The notes under the pieces were generated by a model. It was not told where the DNA came from. It ran no database searches and saw nothing but the letters and a program-made list of their open reading frames with translations. Positions 23,501 to 34,937 of a stretch of 64,000 nucleotides of DNA are shown piece by piece (positions within the stretch are counted from its first letter, which is position 1; each line of letters starts with the position of its first letter). Where the stretch lies: contig LS997566.1 in the NCBI GenBank assembly GCA_000469685.2, positions 45,433,442 through 45,497,441 of the forward strand. The letters run 5' to 3'. Source of the DNA: Haemonchus contortus (Eukaryota; Nematoda; Chromadorea; Rhabditida; Trichostrongylidae). Both the position numbers and the translations under genes were made by a program.

Positions 23501-26500
23501 TCGCTCATGAAATTTCGCCTATGATCTGTTTGAGAGTTCGTTTAAGGTGACAATAGATGTTATGATGTTACAGACATTTGAACATTTGATATTCATTGGC
23601 TAAAGTTTTTTTAAACGTTGCAGTTTATTCAGTCAATTTATATCAAAGCATGTGCGGCCAACAACATAGGAAGGAAAGGTGCTCGTTCAGATTTACGTAA
23701 TTAGCGAGATGGCGCCGAAGATAGATAAACAGGTCTGGCTATAGTAGGTAGAGGCCTGCAAACGGGTTCTGTTAGAAATGTTTTCATCGTTTCCCCTCTA
23801 AAGCATGGAGAGTAAAACTGTGCGGCCATAATCACTACGGGCTGGTGCAGAATTATCGTCTCGAAGAAGAACCCAACCTAGCGAGCAAAACTGGCTAGAA
23901 TCAAATGAAATTTGTAAGATAACTTGAACACATTGAACTGAACAAGCCACCGTTGGCAATTTTGGTATTTTTTTATCTGTTTTTCATTGATATCACTTTC
24001 GTGGTGGGAGTGGCCTTCGTCAATTTCCTGGGAAACAGGCGATTGCACGACGCAGGTGGCTGGCGTCAACTTTGTTTACTTCAGGTTAGGGCAGATTTGA
24101 GGAGGTCACGAATTGGACGAGGTGGCGCATAAGTCCTCTACGTCACTGTCTTCTTGTCACTTCTCCTTGATGGTCCTTAAGTGCGCCAATTCCTCGGTAA
24201 CGTATTATAGTTCTGGAAACGGTGCAGGGAAAAGCTCGAAGGGTGCGTGCGATTGCGGCATTGGTTATTCTGCTGCTGTATGCCTAGACAGTGAGAGAGC
24301 GGTAAGGGAAAATCTCACAATTTGTGATAAATTCAAAAGTATAACACTGAGCTTGGAAGATGTGTCTAAAATAGTTTAGAAATTATAGATTGCATACGAA
24401 ATATAATAAAGCATTGCAAAAAAAACCTATTTTGATTCTGACCTCCTTCAGTAGTAGTCATTAGTAGTCTTGTGCCACCTCTAATTGACTAGATTGATTG
24501 TTTTCAAACTTTCTTCTTTAAGGTGGAGCATGTCCTAACAGTAATCTCTGTGTGTGGTGTTATTATGGTAGTATGCCACGGTATGATGTCGGATGAGAAT
24601 TTGGTGTGGCAACCGGAAGCGTTAATGACACACATCGCAAGCGAATTACACTACGTGCCGACGGAATGGAGGGGACAGGTACGAGGATTTGGTTGTGTGC
24701 TGGGGCTTTCAACATTCATTGTTTCTATTTCGTTCACAGGGAATCTTAATAGATGATCGCTAGACCATATCGTAGGCCGCTATCGCTTCCGAATTGGGAA
24801 AGAGGATAGAATAATAGAGATTTCAAATTTGTCTCTCCCAATCTTGTGTTTCGTATCAAGGACATCACTGCGATTGTTTAACACCATGAACGATTCTTTA
24901 AAGCTGTCTGCAGATGAGTTCAAATGGCACTTATCAGTAATAAACTTATGCGAAATGATAATGCCATGGCTTTCGCATCGCACTCTTGAAATGCATTTGA
25001 AATAGGGGAACTTAATATCTGATATCAAAAGAAATTTCGTTCAGTCGGAGGAAATGTCTGATGAGATAGGATAACTTTAACTGACTGACTGTTTACCAAT
25101 TTACTCAAACTCATGAATTAGCACGGTTCTGATTATTCATGATCAAAAGTAGTCCTCAATCATGTTGTGGTGAAATTCAAATACTATTCTGAGATAGTCT
25201 GAATTGTAGTAATGCCTTTAGAGTGCAGTAGCATCAATTCAGGCTCATACGGAACAAGTTCGACGTGAATTTGAGCAGTTATTCCAGTTGAAGTGGATGT
25301 TTTTCCTGCAGGAGCTGAGCAGTCCTATCCTCACCCCATTTATCCTTCTCTTCTGGTCAGTTACCATTTATGGCTAATATCACTGAGGGTTTTCACTACA
25401 ATTTTCTTTTTCACACCTGCCTTACCTTTTCATACTTTTCTCTGTTTTCATTTTGATTTCTAGTACCGGCGAATTCTAGGATCCGACCAAATTGTCGTGA
25501 ATTAGTTCGTTTCTTTCACGACAACACAGTACGTGTCGATGGGCTAGGTGACGTGTGTTCGTACGCATTAATGGATGTAGCCAGGCATGGTGATGTGAAA
25601 TGGAATGGTTCAACATCGCATCCAACTGCCGGTAAGTCTTATTTATTTTGTTTGTTGCTCAGTGTATTTTCGAGCAACCTCTGCTCTGCTCTAACCTCTG
25701 CTGGTAATCACCAAACACAGGCACAAAGTATCTTTTCTGCTGTTTTTGGGTGTTAAAGATGATACTTTTTGCTTTGTGAGCTATTTATTCCTAGGTAATT
25801 GGTTTTATCGTGGAACCCTCGGTTACAAAAAGAAAATCTAAATTATATCTTCTGCCATGCAAAGAGATTGCGTAAATCGAGATACTTAGATTTGATAGTC
25901 ACACATCTTTGGATTGGATTGCAGCTCTGACTAGTTACTTCCATTTTTCCGTTACTTTTATATTCCGGTATTCTCTTGCTTTCAGCTCCGGCACAGGATG
26001 GAAAAACCGAGCTTTCTATACTTCACTTTGCCTCTAACAATCCTGATTGGAAGTGTCCACCTGCCACAGAACAGTTTTTGAAGAGGTTCAGGAGTAGGGT
26101 TAGTGCGCATAAGGCCAGTTGAGGTGTTGCCTTCTTCAACTTGAACGTGAGGTTTTCAGCTGGAACGTGATCTCAACGCAACTCTGCAGCCGTCTGAAAT
26201 GAAGGACGAGCGGAATTTGTTATTGGATTCAATGCATTCAATAATGCCGCCGATAAGAGCAGCACCCTACAGGAATGTGATAGGTATGCATTTCATCCAT
26301 TCTTGGAAATAAATGTGAATGATAAGCATTTTGCACATTTCATTTACAATCTGTGTAGGTCAGAATTCCGTTTTGGAAACATGTTAAGCAGATGATGTGC
26401 GAAATTTCTGAAACAAAAGAAATACTTAAATTTTCTCAATATTTCAACAAGTTCCGTTCAGGGGATCGTTGTTATCCATCTGCCGTAGCTCCAGATTCAA

Positions 26501-27162
26501 TTGTGGGTGGTCTTCTTCCTACCCTGTACCAAACTAATCCTCAAGGAGCTGATTCATTAACGCACAGTCTCCAGCAGAGTGGTGAGGGTGATATTAAACT
26601 TGATTGTTATAGTAGAATTCTAAGTTTCAAAGCAAATGCCATGAAATCAGTGATGTTCTACTACCACTCCATTTTAGGCATCGACCTAGATTCAGCTGGA
26701 GCCGATATGCGAATCAAAACTTTGTTCCTTCGTGAAATGCACGAGGAAAGTTTACGAAGGAGCAGCGCGGCCGTGCCCAGTTATGGAGCAAGCGTGGCTG
26801 GTATTCATGCGCAAAGTGTTTTCGGTGTCCCTCAGCTTAGCCAGATGGAAGGTGAGTGGATTTCTTTGATCCATAGTTGCCTGGTTGAGTTTAGATATCG
26901 ATTCGTATCACGAAAACCTGACGTTAACCGGCCATCATAGCAGTTGGAAGGTGAATTGTTTTTACTACTGTTAATGAAGTCTGATTAAGAGTCGGTGTTA
27001 CCGGAGAGTGACGTCCGCAGTCGGCTCCTGCTCCGTCCAAATTTGCCAGGAACGAGTGAAGAAGAGCCAGAGGAGCGAAGTGGTCAAGACGAAGAAGAAG
27101 AACGAAGACGACGAGAAGAAGACGACGATGACGATTCTCCGCCACAATTTATGAATGTATAA
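20536..27162 (+). CDS. atg-9: Autophagy scramblase ATG9
   Basis: ATG9, the multispanning lipid scramblase of Golgi/endosome-derived vesicles that seed autophagosomes. Exons: 20536-20579, 21081-21246, 21352-21447, 21553-21657, 22010-22135, 22283-22372, 22497-22604, 22698-22795, 22863-22953, 23057-23199, 23276-23474, 24523-24678, 25222-25355, 25480-25631, 25986-26098, 26160-26283, 26462-26851, 26990-27162 (TAA); about 835 aa, the length of animal ATG9A. Family landmarks: the HIENLD motif in exon 2, ILRFKNYLVALVN (exon 7), GRYRLRHFNELDHEL at the exon 10/11 junction, YDED-like WDEDVLQVEHVLT (exons 11/12), and LSSPILTPFILLF. Hydrophobic membrane segments fall in exons 3-5, 10-13. The C-terminal tail ends in a strongly charged E/R/D run before QFMNV. 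Exon 1 is open upstream to an acceptor-like AG at 20450-20451, which would add 28 residues including IDDEYEDESQR, so the true start may lie upstream. Confidence 0.96.
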
Positions 27163-28602
27163 AAGATGGAATAGTCAAAGTGTCCGCGATAAGGAGATTG
27201 CACCGTGGTATTTGGAGGCACTGGCAGGTCGGTGACGGGACTTGTAGTTTATAGGCGCTCTTGTGAGACTTGATGTCGAGCTCTCGAGAGAGCGATTACT
27301 TCTTTTTTTTCGTTAACCCTTTCTCTTTCTGATAATGTGCAGAACCGCTTCAATTTTCGCTAATTTGAGTACGAGCAAGCATGATTTTTTCATATGTGCC
27401 TCTTTGCTTCATGTTTTGCATAATTTCGCAGCTCTTTAGATTTCCTTGGATCTTTTTTTCTTTTTTCATAAATTAACAGCTATTTGTACTTTTTCCTGCA
27501 TGAGAAGCTCAACCAATGACGATTTTCAAAGTTTTGTTCTGCGCTTAGTATCGCGATGGCTTGCTGTGGTGCATAATGCACATATTTGTCTTATCCTGCG
27601 ATTTAGGCGTTTTTGTGTGTTTCTTGTGTTTGCTTCCGATTTTCAATGTCTCTATTCTACAATACCCTCATCTGTAAACATGTGTCATGTATGTGATGTA
27701 GTCCTAACGTTTGCGAAAGATAATGATGGGCATTTTATTCGGATTTCTATCGGTATAGTGGTGAATTAAGTGAAAATTGGGGTTTCTCATTCGCACAGCA
27801 TGGGAGGAGGCTTTAGCAGCTTGGTGTGTGGCTGTGCACCGTGGATGGAACATGCGGAAATCTATAACTATTTCACCCTACCATCTTGTGACAGACTGAA
27901 GGGTCGATGAGGCCAACAACTTGAGAAATTTTAAAGTACTCATTGTAGAACATATCGCTGTCCATTTTTTGAGCCTCCCATTTTTTCTATTTTCCCGAAT
28001 CACGTTTTATCTGCGACTGTTTCTGCTCATCCTTATTTTAGCCGTTATCTGTCCTTTTCTTAATCAAATAGGAATCTCGTCAATGTATTGCTGTAGTAAC
28101 TCTGGGTTAAGTGAACTCAGAATGCATTTGTGGTTCGCTGAAAATAGTAGGGTTTTCAATATACGGAACATTCTGTGAGCAGCATAGGGATTTGCTCCCG
28201 TTTGGGTATTCTTGTTAGTTTTCTACACGTTTGCTTTTTGCCAAATAATTCCTCAATGTAGTTTTTGTACAATTTGCTTCAAATTTGTGTATATGACTAG
28301 TCGATTCGCTTTCTGGTTAACTTTTTTCTGTCTACATTTTCTATCAGTTCTATCAGTGTTGCACATCAAATTGACGCATTCTCGCCTGTGGTAGATTTCA
28401 TCTAGCTCGTTACTTGTACTTGTTTGCCTCAATTTGTACAAAGTGTTTTTTGTTTCTGTAAATAAAACGATTCGAGCTCATTGAGGATGTTTTGGAATAT
28501 TTACTTAGGTTACTCCTATGGAATCTTGAATGCTATGATCAGCAATCTAAACAACAGTGTCCGAATGAGTTCAAATTTTCCTGAACAATGTCTTACTTGT
28601 AG
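27163..28602. other. ATG9 3' region and intergenic
   Basis: T-rich sequence with no supportable gene. The clearest AATAAA on the plus strand is at 28461-28466, implying a 3' UTR near 1.3 kb for ATG9 if used. Several short frames here are in T-rich DNA and encode low-complexity Phe/Leu-rich peptides; I reject them. Confidence 0.5.
28461..28466 (+). promoter_or_regulatory. Candidate ATG9 poly(A) signal
   Basis: AATAAA in GTAAATAAAACG, 1.3 kb after the ATG9 stop and about 140 bp before the next gene. The large distance leaves open that an unrecognised variant hexamer nearer the stop is used. Confidence 0.4.
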
Positions 28603-31600
28603 ATGAATGATGAAGCCCCCAGAAGAACATTTCCAAAAAAAGCTAGTTCATTCAACATGAAGAAGAATAAGTTTAAGAAAAAGGCAAGTTTTCCCAGTAA
28701 TTTTTTCTTCGCACATACGAGAAATAAATTTAATTCCGGATCTGTCAGCTTGAAACGGCTGCGAAAGTTGCTATAATTCCTCTATGTCCTTTTTGATTTA
28801 TGGTTAAATTGAATAGCCTCTAGATCTCCTAAGATCTATCTAGAAGCGAAATAAGATTAGGAAATCCCATGGCAGTTCATGTACCAATGAACGGTAGTCT
28901 TTCCCTATCTTTTTTTTTAATGAAGCGGATGCGGTGAAGAGGTGGGTTACGGGTTGATGAACTTCCTCAACTACTGAGTTTTCTACGGAGGGTTCCCAGC
29001 ATATACACATTAATTGATGGCTTGGTGGGGTTGTTTAGGCAGCTTTGCATAGGTTTTTGCACTCCTCGCCCATCTCTTCATGAAGCGGGTGTCATCTGTC
29101 TACATATTAATCAAATAAGCATGTCCTTTGACATCGGTTTCGCTGGGACTTTATAAATGAATAATTAGTACGAATCAAATAAGGTACTGAGATCATGAAA
29201 TTATCGTTTTTAGCCTTCCTATTACTCCTTTGGTCTCTTCTTCATCACTTCGTACTTCCTAACTTACCTTACTTTGAGACTTCCATGTGGCAGCTTTAAG
29301 CGTTTCAGTGTGCTCTTTTTTATTCTGCTTGTTGTCTCCACTTCAAATCTGTCCCTTTTACTGCACTCTATGGTCGATCCGTTAGAGCCGTAAATTTAAA
29401 TTTCATGTGAACGACTTATCTGTATGTAGCTAATTTCAGCGCCTCTTTGTAAAGTCCCTGCACTGACTTGATTGTAGAGTTTTAGGGTCGGGAAGCATCG
29501 TACGGAGGCACTGTACTGCAACGGAAGCCAGCTCGCTATTTCACTGTGAGTTTATCGACCTATGATGCTTGCGCTATTCGTTTAGACTCGTTCAAATTAT
29601 GGGCCGTCCACCAATTTTTTAACGAGATTCTAGTAATACTATTGTATACCTAGGCTGATTTAACCGAAGATGCAGAGGGTCTCTCGCACAGCAGAAATAA
29701 AGGAAAGTTCTCACGTGGGAAAATGAACAAAAATGGGTGAGAACTTTTCGAATATAACTGATCATTGACAAAATTCAAGAGGGACATATCTAGCAGTGAA
29801 ATAGTCACAGCGCTACATTTAAAAATATGCTTTAGTAAAATGAAAGGTGGTGCCATGCTAAATGGAAAGAAGCCACGTGGAAAACCTGTGAAAGGGACGT
29901 GCATCGAACACCAAATGCTTGGTGGATCTGATGATGAAATGTATGCATCTGATGGCGACATTGTGGATGTATCCGATATGATTGAAGACGTGAAAAAGGA
30001 AGAGGAGGAGGAGTGCGCAACGGTATGTCAAAGTTTTCGGTTTCATAGCTTTCACTTTGGATTTTTTCGGTGGTTCCTTTCGCTGTGAAGGAGATGAGTT
30101 AGCATTATCATTTACTCAAACTGTCAAGTAACCTTCACCAAGCACTACTAAGAATTCATTTGCGATTGGATTAATATGAATTTTCTTGGACTCGATGTCC
30201 CAAAAGCCTCCTTTCCTATTCGTCACAATCGTTTGGGAATCTGCTGAATGGGAGCAGTGTGGGAGAGGAGAGAATAAGTTGTAGGCCAAGGCCGCACACT
30301 AATGTGGGCGGAGATGTTTCCTTCATTCCTTCTCTATATTTACTAACTCTTCTTTCGCAATGTTCTTGCCAAAATCCCAGTCCACATTTGTTCAGGTTCC
30401 AATGGCCAATACTTCAAACTCATGGCAACATTCTGTAGAAGCCACCGATATAAAGCAAGAAAACGCCGAGCTGACAAGCATTCCAAAGAAAAGGCCGAAT
30501 AAAAAGAAAAAGCTCAATCCAAAGGCGAGTTTTTGAGAAGTGTGAAATGAAGTACCTTTCTCATAAAAGCTTTTCACGGTATTCATTTTTATTAGTTTTA
30601 GCAAAACTTTGCTGATAGTGAGGATGGCGGGGAAGAAGAAGTTGTAGAATGGTCAACTGGTCGTGGAAGCTCACGTTTAGCACAAAGAGATAGCAGTGAC
30701 GATGAGAAGCCAGAGCCTGCTACAAGCAAGAAGGATAGTCGGGGTTTAGAACAGGTAAAATTTTATACACAATTTTTGATAATCACCGATCGTTTGCCTG
30801 TGTTAAGAAATATTATGGTACTTAAATCACCGACTACTGGTTTATCTAATCTTTCTCTAACCACAACGAAGAATAGCTTCCATTGAAAATCAGATTAATG
30901 TTCGTCGAGCAATATGGGCACATTCATAGTCTTGCATTTTTTCGCAGATACCTGTGTTAAAGAGGGGGTGCTATGAATGCGCCCCATGGGAGGGTTACTA
31001 GCGATGCCTTGTCGTTCTTCGTAATGGTGAACAATGAACCTTCACCATTTCGAAGTTAATCTCCAATCTTCTCTTTGTTCCCATCGTCGAATTCCAGTTT
31101 GAAGAGCAAGAAGATTCTGAAAGCGACTTCGAGGAAGAACTGCATAAGTACGATGAGAGCTCGTCTCATCATGCAGATAATGTGTCTATACCGTCAGAAA
31201 TGGTCGGAAAAGATGATGAGGAAGAGGAGCAGGAGGAAGTGGCTGCTTTTCGTGCTGGTTAGTCTTCCCTTCTCGCTGATTTTGTTTTCATTACCTGCAG
31301 GTGTTCATCGTACTTCATATCTTTTTTCGTTACACGTATGATAAGTTGTTGACTACATTGTTTCTTTATGATTGCTTTCAGCTGTCCTTCTTACTCTCCT
31401 GTTTGTTCAGAAATGGCAGATCTGCCACTTGCGAAAGTTCGAGAAATCAAAGAGAAACTTGGTTTGAAATTATTCAACAAAGCTTACTTTGGCACAGAAG
31501 CTAATGACGACAATAAAGAACAGCTCAAAAAGAAAGCAAAGGAAGAGAAGAAGGAAGAGGTTAGCTTCAGTGGTTATTCAGTGATCACGGTCAGTCCATG

Positions 31601-33525
31601 ACTATTTTTCAACTTTTAGCGTCGTGGTCAGCACCGTCCAAAGGAAATCTCGTCAAAGAAACCTGTTTCAGTCTTTCGGCCTTTGTATCAGGACATGAAA
31701 GGAAAGAAGTGTGTGTCACTTGACCCTTTCGATTTACTCCTTTCTTGGGCTCGATTCCTCAGAATCTCACACGAAGAAGGTTTTCCTCGCGATGTTTAGG
31801 ATGCTTTCTAATTCTTTCACCTCTCACTATAGATTGAAATGGCGAATACAGCGGCTGCGCTACTTGTTCGTGGCTTATGCTGTAATCTTGATCTTGTAGG
31901 AGAAGGGACCCACGATTTGACAGTCGAGCAGGCATGTTCAAGGAGAGGTGTTTTGAAGACAATTACAGTTTCCTGAATGATCTGAGAAGGCAAGAGAGAG
32001 AGGTGAGTGACTCCACTTAATTTTTATTAGTTTGCTTTGTGACTGTGTCCTTTGTTTTACCAAAGATTTAACAAACGGGATTTCTAAAGCAAACGAAAAT
32101 GTGTTTGTAACTTCACCACGGTTTGATAATCTTCTGTTAATGACAACTTCGATTTGTGGATTAAGTTGGAGTTGTTTGCCTGTTCTTGTACTTCAAAAGT
32201 TTCATATTATTATTAAACCTCTAAACCTCTTCCTTCCTTTTTTGATTCGAGTGAAGGAGTAATGGCTGCCTTGAAAGCTATCAAAACTAAATACAAAGTT
32301 CGATACTAACTTTTGTGAAGGGTTCTCTACGAATTGTATTGTTGTAGAGACCTGGCAACTGATCGGTTTTATTGAAATCGATGATAGTATGATTTTATGA
32401 GTATTTTAGGAATTGGCTAAACAAGCGGCTGAGTGTGATGAACAAGGAGACACGGAAATGGCGGAGAAGATTCGTGAGGTATTTGTTCATCCATTTGGCG
32501 GAGATAGTATAATGACTAGGGGAAGTATAATGACTAGGGGAAGACTTGATGTTTGATTAACTGCTGTTATTTCGCCGCAGTACGCGATCCGAAAGCCTCA
32601 CAAGGTTGGCGATTTGTGGACAAAACTTCAGCCTCGGACGGGACTTGAACCCGTACTTGTCCTTTCCGGGGACCGTGCTCTTATCCCTTACACTACCGAG
32701 GCCCCGCTTGCCCTCGCCTTCTTAATGGCTTATATGCCATAGCTTATATCTATATCTGATATCGGCCGACCGGCTCAACACGTTGTACGTGTGAGTGCTG
32801 ATAAGCTATGGCATATAAGCCATTAAGAAGGCGAGGGCAAGCGGGGCCTCGGTAGTGTAAGGGATAAGAGCACGGTCCCCGGAAAGGACAAGTACGGGTT
32901 CAAGTCCCGTCCGAGGCTGAAGTTTTGTCCACAAATCGCCAACCTTGTGAGACTAGGGGAAGAGGCCAACTCTTTTTGCTCTTCCGTTTGCCCTTGCAAA
33001 TTGGGTCAGCGGTAACGCTTAAGTTGAAGGTACGAGGCAGGAATAGCTTTAGGAGTTGCTAAGTCACATGACAACGATTTCCTTATTTTGAAGATTATCA
33101 TTTAATTTAAAACATTTTATGGATTTTTTTTGATTAACTAGACGTAGCGACAACCTAAAAGACCAAAACTTAGGCTATTCGTCGAATGGATAATCGTGAA
33201 CGGACAAAGGCCGAACGAAAGTTGAAAGAGGAAACGTTCAAGGAGCTGCGTCAGGAGAACATTGAACGTATGATGCGAGGAGAACGACCTGTTTTCAAGA
33301 CGAAAGGTAGTTTACTGGCTATGCTTGCCGTAAATCTCCGAGCAGTCAAAACTTATTGATATTGTTTCAGCAAAGGTTCGATTGATGCAAATGGAAAAGA
33401 AGTTTGCTCAACTGAAGAAGGATAACAAGCTTGATAATTACATGAAGAGAAAAGCGAAGAAAGAAGCTCGTAAGGAAGCCAAAAGGAAGCCGGATTTCGA
33501 GCACAAATACGGATATCAGGAGTAA
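28603..33525 (+). CDS. rrp-36: RRP36-type nucleolar rRNA processing protein
   Basis: RRP36 is a nucleolar component needed for early cleavages of pre-rRNA towards 18S rRNA. Exons: 28603-28683, 29486-29545, 29654-29736, 29836-30022, 30396-30524, 30602-30754, 31098-31257, 31411-31559, 31620-31708, 31900-32002, 32410-32478, 33174-33306, 33371-33525 (TAA); about 516 aa with continuous phase. The C-terminal half carries the family signature KRRDPRFDSRAG followed by the charged helical region (FLNDLRRQERE, KLKEETFKELRQEN, KRKAKKEARKEAKRK). The N-terminal half of about 300 residues is lysine-rich, then acidic, with poly-Glu/Asp blocks, and makes the protein roughly twice the usual RRP36 size; I infer one gene because every junction keeps frame. 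Introns after 28683 and 30524 use GC donors. The start follows a possible SL acceptor (TTGTAG) directly. The intron at 32479-33173 holds a tRNA-like foldback element. Confidence 0.85.
32630..32702 (-). tRNA. tRNA-like sequence, left arm (probable pseudo-tRNA)
   Basis: Mirror copy of 32846-32918 on the minus strand. The seven-base-pair acceptor GCCTCGG/CCGAGGC, a T arm ACGGGTTCAAGTCCCGT and a D-arm-like segment are present. The anticodon stem GTCC/GGAC closes a CCGGAAA loop that would give anticodon GGA, but position 33 is C not U and there is no long variable arm as tRNA-Ser requires. Function doubtful. Confidence 0.5.
32846..32918 (+). tRNA. tRNA-like sequence, right arm (probable pseudo-tRNA)
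   Basis: Same 73 nt sequence as the left arm, plus strand: GCCTCGG acceptor, weak D stem, four-pair anticodon stem with nominal anticodon GGA, a good TTCAAGT T loop and discriminator T. Internal A- and B-box-like segments could recruit RNA polymerase III even if the product is not a working tRNA. Confidence 0.5.
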
Positions 33526-34089
33526 TATCTGCTCTTTCTTCGAAGTTCAATTTTTTTCGAAGTCAAGGGCTTGCTCTGATGGCGAATAACATATTGCGGC
33601 GCCGTATATTAGTACTTGCTACTGTTGTTATAATATGATATGAATCGGTGCCACAATATGTGCTAAGGAAGCGTGCGGTTGCGTAGCGTTCTTGGATATT
33701 ATGCGTGCGCCAAGGTATTGCAAAAAAAAAAACCCTCAATCTCCATCTTCGCATGCATGCTACGGTCATTTCACAGCCTGTAACTGCCATTTCTGATATA
33801 TCCCGAATTAATAATTGCTTTCATCTCATCGTACTTTGCTAGCTTACAAGTATTAGCCTATCCCTTTGTAATGTAAGTTGAGTCACTGATAGCTTTTCCA
33901 CTACGCTACTTCAACTAAATATCTCTTAAGATAGATGTTGGAATGAATATCAGAATCCCAAAATTCTATGGTCTTTTTTCTTTCTCTTTTTAACGCTTTT
34001 CAGAAAAGATTTTTGAGAAATTTACAAAAAATGTTAGGTTAATCTGACGTTGTTGAGGGGGATGCCCTATTACGACAGCTGCCTCTTAC

Positions 34090-34498
34090 TACCCTAAAAT
34101 TCCATAGATAAGAGCGGGGTGAACCTACCGGTGAAAAATGAATTGCAAAAAAACTCGAAATTGAATGCAGTCACCCCTCTAACTTGGTGGATGGATAAAT
34201 TAAACTTCGAAGAAGAAGTTAAGAAGAAGCTCCGCCTCTCAACTCTAAACCCCGCCCACTTAATAAACAATTCATATGGAAAAATAGCGATCTTTACGGA
34301 TCGCTGTTTTTTTATATAAATTGTTTATTAAGAGGACGGGGTTTAGAGCTGAGGGACGGAGCTTCCTCTTAACTCCTTCTTCGAAGTTTAATCTATCCAT
34401 CCACCAAGTTAGAGGGGTGACTGCATTCAATTTCGATTTTTTCCGATTCATTTTTCACCGGTAGGTTCACCCGCTCTTATCTATGGAATTTTAGGGTA
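34090..34498. repeat. Foldback MITE with TA ends
   Basis: Inverted arms starting CCCTAAAATTCCATAGATAA extend about 190 bp each side and are flanked by TA, giving a 409 bp element. Its centre contains a second small hairpin (AGCGATC ... GATCGCT). No coding capacity. Confidence 0.88.
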
Positions 34499-34666
34499 CT
34501 TTTTATCGGAGTACAGTATCTATTCTTTGTTTCAAGGGCCTAGAGATAGCCCGATATCTTATGCGCTGTATTCTGGAGTCCTTGTTCCGATTTTTTTCCA
34601 CTCGTTGATGGACAGAGCGTTAAAAAAACGACTAGCACTGTGATCTGAAGATTTTGGGTGCGCTTC

Positions 34667-34937
34667 GTTGCGCGTGTCCGTCGAAACTAGGTCACGCCGC
34701 AGCCGTCGCACGCGGCGAGTTGGCCCGCGATATTTGACAGACGTCGCAATTGTCAGTGGGGCATACGCTTTGTGTTTGGTCCACGGCAGTCAGTTCAAGG
34801 GGAAGATAACACAGACAAATGCAAATCATTTGCTCCAATGGCATTTTGAGGTACTGTAATGTCATGTCGAGACCTAAGTGTGATGCGCCGCGCGCGGAGT
34901 GGGCGGGGTGACCTACTTTCGACGGACACGCGCAACG
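34667..34937 (+). repeat. MITE-like family B, copy 1
   Basis: 271 bp, GC-rich, with terminal inverted repeats CGTTGCGCGTGTCCGTCGAA at left and the complement at right. A second copy in the opposite orientation is at 39291-39563. The same GAAGATTTT motif lies just outside both ends, a possible 9 bp target-site duplication, offset a few bases from the TIRs. Confidence 0.8.

Larger units (their letters stand above)
32597..32951. repeat. Foldback element with a tRNA-like sequence in each arm
   Basis: Arms of about 150 bp (32597-32746 and 32802-32951) are near-perfect inverse complements, starting CTCACAAGGTTGGCGATTTG, separated by a loop of about 55 bp. Each arm contains the same 73 nt tRNA-like sequence, so the two copies face outwards in opposite orientation. 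It lies in an RRP36 intron. Confidence 0.9.

Noticed and set aside
29650..30055. Minus-strand frames opposite RRP36 exons
   Set aside because: Antisense shadows of lysine/glutamate-rich coding exons.
34119..34319. 66-codon frame inside the 34090-34498 foldback
   Set aside because: The frame exists because of the inverted repeat; no protein similarity.
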